Below, one piece after another: positions 42,610 through 49,571 of a DNA stretch of 64,000 nt (positions are counted from its first letter, which is position 1; each line of letters opens with the position of its first letter). Below the pieces are notes generated by a model that did no database searches, was not told the origin of the DNA, and saw only the letters and a list, made by a program, of their open reading frames with translations. Source of the DNA: Streptomyces niveus (lineage in GTDB: Bacteria > Actinomycetota > Actinomycetes > Streptomycetales > Streptomycetaceae). The translations under genes were made by a program, and so were the position numbers. The stretch covers positions 2,232,001-2,296,000 of the forward strand of contig NZ_CP018047.1 in assembly GCF_002009175.1 (NCBI RefSeq), given 5' to 3'.

Positions 42610-42893
42610 GATCCGTGTTCCCTCGCCGTGCCGCTCATCTCGTACTCGTCCACGTCGTTCAACAGAGGATGCCGCACGGAGGTAGCGGCGGACACCTCCA
42701 CCGTCCGGTACGGCGGGATGTGCCGCCATACGCCCCTCGACGACTCCCCTCTTCCGCTTCACCATGCCCGGCCGGGGCCGGAGTATGGCCGCGCGGGGGC
42801 CCGGCGCGCACCGATACGATCATCGCCCCGGAGTCCCGATACGGACCCGGTACCCACCGATCACGTACGCGATGTCCCAGGAGCGGCCCGGCC

Positions 42894-43427
42894 ATGTACC
42901 CCGACAGCTGCTGGGAGCCGGTTCCCGTGCGGTCCGCCGTGAATCTCGTGGCGCGCTTCGTTCTCACGGTCGTCCTGCTGCCGCTGCACTGGGCACTCGT
43001 CCTGGCGGGGTTCGTCGCGCTGCTCGCGTTCAGCCTGGTGGGCGATCTGCTCAAGCTGATTCCCGGCGCGGAGAAGGGGTTCTTCAAGGGCCTCGACGCG
43101 TTGGGTGACCGCGTGGAGGTGTGGCCCCGGTGGTTCGTGTCGTGGCCCGAGCTGCGGCACGAGGGGGACGTGGACTTCTACCGGGCGCGCGCCGACGAGG
43201 CCGTGGCGAGGCACACGAGCGCGGCGACCACCACCCGCAAGGGCGTGGTGCCGCCGTGGACCTGTGAGATACCGGTACGCAAGTACCGCGCCGTGGGCGC
43301 CGGTTACGTGCTCAGGACCGCCGAGTCGCAGGGCTGGGCGCTGCGGCACGACGAGTACTCGGACCTGCCGAACGAGATCAGGCTGCGGCGCGTACCCGAC
43401 GATCCGGCGCCGGACGCCGCCGCCTGA
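42894..43427 (+). CDS. hypothetical membrane-anchored protein, 177 residues
   Basis: No family recognised. After a short N-terminus a long hydrophobic segment (about 13-50: VNLVARFVLTVVLLPLHWAL, VLAGFVALLAFSLVGDLL) makes one or two membrane helices. A cytosolic domain follows with GDRVEVWPRWFVSWPELRHEGDVDFYRARADEAV and AVGAGYVLRTAESQGWALRHDEYSDLPNEIRLRRV at the C-terminus. An AGGAG lies 11 nt before ATG 42894, a long spacing, so a start a little downstream cannot be excluded. It is convergent with the copD-like gene. Confidence 0.7.
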   Translation: MYPDSCWEPVPVRSAVNLVARFVLTVVLLPLHWALVLAGFVALLAFSLVGDLLKLIPGAEKGFFKGLDALGDRVEVWPRWFVSWPELRHEGDVDFYRARADEAVARHTSAATTTRKGVVPPWTCEIPVRKYRAVGAGYVLRTAESQGWALRHDEYSDLPNEIRLRRVPDDPAPDAAA

Positions 43428-43459
43428 CCCTGGCCGGAGCGGCGGGGCGGCGGGGTCGC

Positions 43460-44362
43460 TCAGCGTGTACTGAGCCAGTGCGGGTCCGGGACCACCGTGA
43501 GGACGGCGGAGAGCAGCACCACGGCCGCCAGGACGACCAGTTCGACGCGGGCCGCCAGATGCGCGTCGCGGCTGCGCAGCAGACGTCGGCGGGCCACCAG
43601 GGCCAACGCGCTGGCCGCCGCGACCAGTACGAGCTTGGCGATCAGGACCCGGCCGTACGCCGATGTCACCACCACGTCGGCGGGCAGCCGGCGCAGCGTG
43701 GACAGCGTTCCGGTGGCGGCCAGCACGACCAGCAGCCAGACGGCGCCGCGCGCGTAGCGGGTCAGTACGGCGCGGGCGCCCGCCGGGTCGGCGCGCCGCA
43801 GCCACATCGTGCGCAGGACGTGGCAGAGTCCGCCGGCCCACAGGGACGCGGCGGTCAGATGGACGACGGTCAGGGCCGTGCCCAACTCCGGTGAGTACGG
43901 CTCCGGGTGGGCGCGCAGCGCCTCCGCGAGGACGACCCCGGCGAGCGGGACGAGCGCCCAGCGGGGCCGGCCGAGACCAGCGCAGCCGGCGGCGAGCAGG
44001 AAGCCGTTGGCCATGACGAGCAGCAGGCCGCCCTCGCGGGTGCCGTACGTCGCGGGGATGTCGAGGTCGCTCACCACCGCGAGGACCACGATCTGCCCGG
44101 CCGACGCGGCGGCTCCGGCCAGCGCGGCGGGGAGCGCCAGGGCGCGGGGCAGTGGGTCGGTGCGGGCGATCGCGGCGCCGGCCAGTTCGCCCAGGTGCAG
44201 CGCGAGCGCGGTGAAGACGGCGGCGCGCAGGAGGGAGGTGGTGCCGGCAGCGGGTATGCGCAGCTCGCCGGTGCCGCGCGAGGCGACGCCCGCGCCGTAC
44301 AGCACGACGAGCAGCGCCAGCACGGCGCCGCCGACGCCCACGGCCCTGGCCCGTGTCGGCAC
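43460..44362 (-). CDS. CopD-family copper resistance membrane protein
   Basis: A 300-residue protein with about eight membrane helices. The C-terminal CopD domain has ALTVVHLTAASLWAGGLCHVLRTMWLRRADP (the HLxxxxxWxG motif), LTRYARGAVWLLVVLAATGTLS and SAYGRVLIAKLVLV, with histidines that may coordinate copper. GTG 44362 is chosen for its RBS AGGAGGGG. No copC gene is adjacent. Expected role: copper passage into the cell or delivery to oxidases. Confidence 0.82.
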   Translation of the reverse strand: MPTRARAVGVGGAVLALLVVLYGAGVASRGTGELRIPAAGTTSLLRAAVFTALALHLGELAGAAIARTDPLPRALALPAALAGAAASAGQIVVLAVVSDLDIPATYGTREGGLLLVMANGFLLAAGCAGLGRPRWALVPLAGVVLAEALRAHPEPYSPELGTALTVVHLTAASLWAGGLCHVLRTMWLRRADPAGARAVLTRYARGAVWLLVVLAATGTLSTLRRLPADVVVTSAYGRVLIAKLVLVAAASALALVARRRLLRSRDAHLAARVELVVLAAVVLLSAVLTVVPDPHWLSTR

Positions 44363-44655
44363 CCTCGTCCCCTCCTGTGCGGTGGCCGGTCGCCCGATCG
44401 GTCGCCGGACATGCCCGGGAGCCCGCCCGGCGACCGAGAACGAGCACGACGCACCCGGGGCCCCCGAGGGTCTGCCGGCCAGGGACCCGGTCCTGTCCGG
44501 CGGATATTCGGGAATCGGCCCGGGGCGTCTGGTGCGGTGCATCGCAAGGCGGAGGATCGGGCTTGTACTGGCCGTACTTGACCGACTCCGTCAACGCGGC
44601 GAGGTGCCGTGCCGTGCCAGACGTTCCGGGCCTCCGAAGATCCCCCGGCCGGGAA

Positions 44656-44871
44656 CTAGCCCTTGGCGCGGGAGGCCAGGAATTCCTCGAAGGTGAGGAG
44701 GCCGTCGTTGTTGGAGTCGTGGGCGTTGATCACGGCCTGGGCCACGGTCTCCGTCACATGGAAGTCGCCGAGCTGCGCCATCGCGCTCTTGTACTCCGCC
44801 GCCGTGATCAGCCCGTCGCTGTTCCCGTCGAAACGGTCGAATGCCTTGCGCGCCTCTTCGATGTCCGCCAC
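44656..44871 (-). CDS. EF-hand calcium-binding protein, 71 residues
   Basis: A small cytosolic protein with two canonical EF-hand loops. The first is DGNSDGLITAAE (D1, N3, D5, G6, I8, E12) and the second DSNNDGLLTFEE, separated by the helix GDFHVTETVAQAVINAH. It starts GTG 44871 with GAAGGGG upstream. The pair makes one calmodulin-like lobe. Such small Ca2+ binders in Streptomyces are thought to buffer or sense Ca2+ during development. No partner is adjacent. Confidence 0.92.
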   Translation of the reverse strand: MADIEEARKAFDRFDGNSDGLITAAEYKSAMAQLGDFHVTETVAQAVINAHDSNNDGLLTFEEFLASRAKG

Positions 44872-45008
44872 TGCTTCCGCCCCTTCTTGATCCCTACTGA
44901 CAGCGGTCAGATTATCGGCACACCTCCGCCACCTCGGCGGCAGCCCGGTAGCAGCCCGGCGGCAGGCGGTGCGGCTCCCGGCGACGCCGCTTCTCAGGGA
45001 TACGGACC

Positions 45009-45518
45009 TCAGGGACGGCGGTCCGACACCCGCATCTCGAACCAGGTCGTCTTGCCGCGCGGCAGCAGATCCACGCCCCACCGGTCGGAGAGCTTGTCCA
45101 CCAGGAACAGCCCCCGCCCGCTGGTGTCCATCTCGCGCACCGGCAGCAGGCACGGCAGTCCGCGGGAGGGGTCCCGCACCTCGACGCGGATCCAGCCGCG
45201 GCGGCGCAGCATCCGCAGGCCGAAGACGCGTGCGCCGGTGTGCCGTACGGCGTTGCCGACGAGTTCGGAGACGAGCAGCACCGCGTGCTCGGCCATCTGC
45301 GGGGACAGCGCCCACTGGCGCAGCACGACGACATGGGTGAGTCTGCGCGCCGCCAGGGCCGACTCGGGGCGGGACGGCAGCCGGACTTCCGCTTCCGTCG
45401 GGTTACCGAACAGTTCGAGTACTCCGCGTGCCTGTTCGTCCTCGACGGCCGGCGTCAATCGCGTAGCGGCCGCGTCGCCGCCATGCCGCGGTTGTTCCAC
45501 ACCCTCAAGGCCCGCCAT
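45009..45518 (-). CDS. ATP-binding (HATPase_c) anti-sigma-factor-like protein
   Basis: A 169-residue GHKL ATPase of the RsbW/SpoIIAB-like type widespread in Streptomyces. The core is AVLLVSELVGNAVRHTGARVFGLR (N box), RVEVRDPSRGLP, and SGRGLFLVDKLSDRWGVDLLPRGKTTWFEMRV. The start is uncertain. ATG 45518 is used; the frame stays open with plausible coding to an ATG at 45644 (211 residues), and the extra part looks conserved-type (LPWSYAKLPCPGG). The kinase probably sequesters an unknown sigma or anti-sigma antagonist. Confidence 0.85.
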   Translation of the reverse strand: MAGLEGVEQPRHGGDAAATRLTPAVEDEQARGVLELFGNPTEAEVRLPSRPESALAARRLTHVVVLRQWALSPQMAEHAVLLVSELVGNAVRHTGARVFGLRMLRRRGWIRVEVRDPSRGLPCLLPVREMDTSGRGLFLVDKLSDRWGVDLLPRGKTTWFEMRVSDRRP

Positions 45519-45674
45519 GTGTCCATCATGGCTGCCCAGACGGGCTGCCGGGGGCGTTCCGAGGGATTGGGTACCCCCGAACAGCCCACCCGGACAAGGG
45601 AGTTTGGCATATGACCATGGCAGGAAGCAGCCCTCACTACCCATCCTGATCTGCGATAACACGTCACACACGGG

Positions 45675-45693
45675 TGATCACCGGATGTGATCA
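45675..45693. promoter_or_regulatory. operator candidate upstream of the HATPase gene
   Basis: TGATCAC - CGGAT - GTGATCA (45675-45693) is a perfect 7-bp inverted repeat with a 5-bp spacer. It lies 31 bp before the alternative ATG at 45644 and 157 bp before 45518. It suits a dimeric regulator, but the protein is unknown. Confidence 0.5.
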
Positions 45694-45696
45694 ACC

Positions 45697-45727
45697 GCTC
45701 CGCCTTAAGGTTGTCTTAAGGCGGAGC
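45697..45727 (-). terminator. hairpin terminator after the enoyl-CoA hydratase gene
   Basis: GCTCCGCCTTAAG (45697-45709) pairs perfectly with CTTAAGGCGGAGC (45715-45727) around a 5-nt loop, 54 nt beyond the minus-strand stop at 45781. Confidence 0.75.
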
Positions 45728-45780
45728 TGAGCCGGGCACCAGGTTGACGCACCCGCTCCGGCTGTCCAACCACGCCGCGA

Positions 45781-46551
45781 TCAGAGGAACTTGGCCTTGC
45801 CCGGCCCCTCCTCGACGAAGCTGCGCATGCCGCGCTCGCGGTCCTCGGTGGCGAACAGGCCCGCGAACCAGTTGCGTTCGATCGCGAGGCCCGTCTCCAG
45901 ATCGGTCTCCAGACCGGCGTCCACGGTCTCCTTGGCGGCCCGCAGCGCGAGGGCCGGTCCCTGGGCGAGCCTCGCGGCCCAGGCGTGCGCCTGCTCGTAG
46001 ACCTCCTCCGGCGGTACGACACGGTCCACGAGGCCCATGGCGAGCGCCTCGGGCGCCTTCACCTGACGGCCGGTGAAGATGAGGTCCTTGGCCTTGGAGG
46101 GGCCGATCAGCCGGGCCAGGCGCTGGGTGCCGCCCGCGCCCGGGATCAGACCGAGCAGGATCTCGGGCTGGCCGAGCTTCGCGTTGTCGGCGGCGATCCG
46201 GAAGTCGGCGCAGAGCGCCAACTCGCAGCCGCCGCCCAGCGCGTAGCCGGTGACGGCGGCGACCACGGGCTTCGGGATGCGCGCCACGGCCGTGAACGAC
46301 TCCTGGAGGGCCCGGGACCGTACGACCATCGCCGCGTGGTCCATGTCGCGCATCTCCTTGATGTCCGCGCCGGCGGCGAACACCTTCTCGCCGCCGTAGA
46401 GGATCACGGCGCGGACGTCGTCGCGGCGCCCCGCCTCCGCCGCGAGTTCGAGAAGGCGGTCCTGGATCGCGATGTTCAGCGCGTTCATGGGCGGGCGGTC
46501 CAGCCGGATGGTGCCGACGCCGCCGGAGACTTCGAGATTCACAGATGACAT
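45781..46551 (-). CDS. enoyl-CoA hydratase/isomerase family protein (crotonase)
   Basis: A 256-residue crotonase. The oxyanion-hole motifs are EKVFAAGADIKEM (near 63-75) and VTGYALGGGCELALCADFRIA. Glutamates in QPEILLGLIPGAGGTQRL match the catalytic pair of true hydratases (Glu near 132 with GLIPGAGGT). The C-terminal helix ends FVEEGPGKAKF, with the typical xFxGR-like lid. ATG 46551 is used. Role: hydration of trans-2-enoyl-CoA in beta-oxidation. It stands alone, without neighbouring acyl-CoA genes. Confidence 0.92.
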   Translation of the reverse strand: MSSVNLEVSGGVGTIRLDRPPMNALNIAIQDRLLELAAEAGRRDDVRAVILYGGEKVFAAGADIKEMRDMDHAAMVVRSRALQESFTAVARIPKPVVAAVTGYALGGGCELALCADFRIAADNAKLGQPEILLGLIPGAGGTQRLARLIGPSKAKDLIFTGRQVKAPEALAMGLVDRVVPPEEVYEQAHAWAARLAQGPALALRAAKETVDAGLETDLETGLAIERNWFAGLFATEDRERGMRSFVEEGPGKAKFL

Positions 46552-46599
46552 ACCAGGCAGATTAGGGGGTGTCACGCGCGAGGACGCCGGTACGCGGAA

Positions 46600-46635
46600 G
46601 GGCCCGGCGCATCCTGGTCGGGGTGCGCCGGGCCC
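46600..46635 (-). terminator. hairpin terminator after the first L,D-transpeptidase
   Basis: GGGCCCGGCGCA (46600-46611) pairs with TGCGCCGGGCCC (46624-46635), loop 12, 53 nt past the stop at 46688 on the minus strand. Confidence 0.7.
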
Positions 46636-46687
46636 TCGGGGGACCGCGTCGGGACTGCCGGTGGCCTGCTTCGGAACTACGCCGGGA

Positions 46688-47947
46688 CTACTTCGTCCAC
46701 TGCGCCCAGGGCATGTTCCAGCCGTTGAGGCCGTTGTCCGGGGCGATCTTCTTGTCGTCGGAGTTCTTCACGATCACCACGTCACCGATGATCGACTGGT
46801 CGTAGAACCACGCGGACGGCATGTTCTTGTCGTAGCCGCCGCGCACGTCGCGCAGCCCGACGCACCCGTGGCTGACGTTGGCCGAGCCGAACGTCCCGGC
46901 GGACGCCCAGTAGTTGCCGTGGATGAAGGTGCCCGACGTGGACAGCCGCATCGCGTGCGGCACGTCCTTGATGTCGTACTCACCGCCGAAGCCCACCGTG
47001 GCGCCGTTCATCCGCGTCACCTTGTGCTTCTCGCTGATGACCATCTCGCCGTTGTACGTGGTGGTCGACGGCGCGCCCGCGGTGATCGAGATCTTCTTGA
47101 TCTGCTTGCCGTCCTTGACGACCTTCATCGTCTTGGCCTTGGCGTCCACCGTGGAGACCATGGAGCGGCCGATGGTGAACTTCACCGTCTTGGCCTGCTC
47201 GCCGTAGACCCCGGGCCGCCCCTCGACACCGTCGAGGTTCAGCTCCACGGTCACCTTCGTGCCCGCGGCCCAGTACTTCTCGGGCCGGAAGTCGAGCCGG
47301 TCGTTGCCGAACCAGTGCCCCTCGATGGGGACCGAAGGCACGGCGGTCACCTTGATGGCCCGCTCCACCGCCTCGGGATCGGTGATCCCACGCGTGAAGT
47401 TGAGCGAGACTGGCATGCCGACGCCGACCGTCGAACCGTCCTCGGGCGTGTAGTGACCGATGAAGGTGTTCTTCGGTACGAGGGTGGTGAAGGTGCTGTC
47501 CTTCGCCGACACGCGGCCCTCGGAGTCCTTGGCGATGGCGTGCACCGTGTACTTGGTGGCGCCGGCCAGATGGCGGGCCGGCTCCCAGGCCGTGCCGCCG
47601 GCGGCGATCTTGCCGTCGACCGCGTTGCCCTTGCTGTCCTTGACGTCGACGGTCGTCAACTTGCCCTTGCTCGCGGTGATCTTGAGCGCGCCGCTCGTCG
47701 CGACCGACTTCGCGCCGTCCTTGGGCGCGACCGTCACGACGGCCTGCGAGGCGGCGTTCTCGACCTTCCCGCCGTCTTTCTCGCCCTTGCCGTCACCGCT
47801 GTCGCCGCCCTCGCCGCCCCCGCCGCCGCACGCCGTCACGAACAGGAGCAGGCCCCCCAGCGCGAACGCCGCGAACCCCCTGCTCCGTCCCGGTCGCCGT
47901 GCCCGGCCGGCTTCCGCCGATGCCCCCGATATCGGCTGCCCGTTCAA
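46688..47947 (-). CDS. L,D-transpeptidase lipoprotein with Ig-like domains (Ldt)
   Basis: A 419-residue surface enzyme making 3-3 peptidoglycan cross-links. A long n-region leads to lipobox FVTAC (Cys40) and a Gly/Lys linker. Two Ig-like domains (about 68-155 and 160-260) are followed by the YkuD domain (about 262-385). The active site is His343 in FIHGNYW and Cys362 in VSHGCVGLRD. The start is TTG 47947 with AGGGGAGA upstream. The domain architecture matches mycobacterial LdtMt2-type enzymes, insensitive to most penicillins but inhibited by carbapenems. A paralogue lies just upstream. Confidence 0.92.
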   Translation of the reverse strand: MNGQPISGASAEAGRARRPGRSRGFAAFALGGLLLFVTACGGGGGEGGDSGDGKGEKDGGKVENAASQAVVTVAPKDGAKSVATSGALKITASKGKLTTVDVKDSKGNAVDGKIAAGGTAWEPARHLAGATKYTVHAIAKDSEGRVSAKDSTFTTLVPKNTFIGHYTPEDGSTVGVGMPVSLNFTRGITDPEAVERAIKVTAVPSVPIEGHWFGNDRLDFRPEKYWAAGTKVTVELNLDGVEGRPGVYGEQAKTVKFTIGRSMVSTVDAKAKTMKVVKDGKQIKKISITAGAPSTTTYNGEMVISEKHKVTRMNGATVGFGGEYDIKDVPHAMRLSTSGTFIHGNYWASAGTFGSANVSHGCVGLRDVRGGYDKNMPSAWFYDQSIIGDVVIVKNSDDKKIAPDNGLNGWNMPWAQWTK

Positions 47948-48196
47948 TGGTCGTCTCCCCTCACACGGCCGGGCCCCGCCTCGGCCTCGGAGCCGGGTGC
48001 GAACGACGCACGACCGGGCTCCACACCCCCGCGCGCTTTGCTCGCGCGCACGGCGCTAGATAATCACACCGCGAGCCGTCCCGGACTCCCCGGGATTGTC
48101 ACTGTTCCGTTCCAACGTCCTCTGGAATCAGGGACGGTCACGCAGGTGAGGGTGGGTGCGGGGCCGGTTCTTGGGGAGCCGTACGGCTCGGTGCCG

Positions 48197-49420
48197 TCAG
48201 CCGGCGACCGCGGAACCCGCCTTCCACTTGGCCCAGTCGACGTTCCAGCCGCCCAGTCCGTTGTCCGGAGCGACAGTCTTGTCACGGGAGTTGACCACTT
48301 CCACGACGTCGCCGACGAGCGTCCTGTCGAAGAACCAGCCCGCCGGGGTGTCGGCGCTGCCGCCCTTGACGTCACGCAGTCCGACGCACCCGTGGCTGAC
48401 GTTGGTCGTGCCGAACGTGTCCGGCGTGGCCCAGTAGTTGCCGTGCAGGAACGTCCCCGACGTCGTCAGGCGCAGGGCGTGCGGCACGTCCTTGATGTCG
48501 TACTCGCCGCCGAAGCCGACCGTCGCGCCGTTCATCCGTGTCACGTCGTACAGCTCGGAGACGACCATCTTCCCGTTGTACGTCGTGGTCTTGGGCGCCC
48601 CGGCCGTGATCGGCACCGTGGAGACCAGCGCACCGTCGCGCCGTACCTCCATGGTGTGTTTCTCCGCGTCCACGAGGGACACCTGGGAGCGGCCGACCGT
48701 GAATCCGACGGTCTTCTCCTGGATGCCGAAGACACCCGGCGCCGCCTGGACGTCCCGCAGCCGCACATCGATCGTGACCTCGGTGCCCGGTTTCCAGTAC
48801 TCGCGGGGCCGGAAGTCCAGCCGCCGGTCGCCGAACCAGTGGCCGACGACCTCGACCGGTGGGTTCGAGGTGACGCGCACGGCGCGCTGGACGGCGGCGC
48901 GGTTCTCGATCTTCCGGTTGAAGTCGAAGGAGACGATCATGCCGGTGCCGACGGTCGAGCGGTTCTCTGGCTGGAAGTAGCCGATGAAGCGGTGCTTCGG
49001 TACGGCGGTGGTGAAGGTGGAGTGCCGGGCCGATCTGCGGCCCGCGCCGTCCACGGCGACCACGTCGATGCTGTATTTGGCGGCGAGCACGACGCGCGCG
49101 TCCTCCTCCGGCGACCACACGAGTCCGTCGTCGGAGGTCCGGCCCGGCAGTTTCGTGCGCTGCGCGCCGTCGACCCGCGCGACCTCGACCCGCTCCAGCC
49201 GGCCGTCGGGAATCCTCACCTCGATCCGGTCACCTCGGTTGATGTTCCTGGCCCCGTCCTCGGGGCTGATACGAATCGTGTCCCCAGGCGCCCGGGACTT
49301 GCTTTCGGTGAAGGTCTCGCCGACGGAGCAGCCCGTCAGTCCGGCCACCCCCGCCATCAGGCCTGCCCATGTCAGGACGGCGGCTGCGCCGGTCCTCGCC
49401 CGCTTCAGTACGTGTGTCAC
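48197..49420 (-). CDS. L,D-transpeptidase lipoprotein, paralogue of the neighbour
   Basis: A 407-residue Ldt with the same layout: signal peptide and lipobox GLTGC (Cys31), two Ig-like domains (about 45-140, 142-240) and YkuD with FLHGNYW and VSHGCVGLRD (Cys345). The C-terminal stretch NGLGGWNVDWAKW matches the paralogue's NGLNGWNMPWAQW. It starts GTG 49420. The two are separated by 250 bp without a gene, so they are a tandem duplication with separate promoters. They probably cross-link different cell-wall sites or growth stages. Confidence 0.92.
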   Translation of the reverse strand: MTHVLKRARTGAAAVLTWAGLMAGVAGLTGCSVGETFTESKSRAPGDTIRISPEDGARNINRGDRIEVRIPDGRLERVEVARVDGAQRTKLPGRTSDDGLVWSPEEDARVVLAAKYSIDVVAVDGAGRRSARHSTFTTAVPKHRFIGYFQPENRSTVGTGMIVSFDFNRKIENRAAVQRAVRVTSNPPVEVVGHWFGDRRLDFRPREYWKPGTEVTIDVRLRDVQAAPGVFGIQEKTVGFTVGRSQVSLVDAEKHTMEVRRDGALVSTVPITAGAPKTTTYNGKMVVSELYDVTRMNGATVGFGGEYDIKDVPHALRLTTSGTFLHGNYWATPDTFGTTNVSHGCVGLRDVKGGSADTPAGWFFDRTLVGDVVEVVNSRDKTVAPDNGLGGWNVDWAKWKAGSAVAG

Positions 49421-49571
49421 GACGCACCCAACGACGACCCCCCTTCGGGGGAAACGTGAGCCAGGGCCTTCCGGGGGGCAGAACAGGTGGGAGGACCACG
49501 CGAGGGGGAGCCACGGCCGGGACGCCGTGGCCGCCGGATGCGCGGGGCCGACGAGCCGGGAGGCCTGACAG

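Noticed and set aside
48176..48189. GAGCCGTACGGCTC palindrome after the second L,D-transpeptidase
   Set aside because: Lies just past the stop codon and is short; the same GTACGG words are common in this genome, so no function is claimed.
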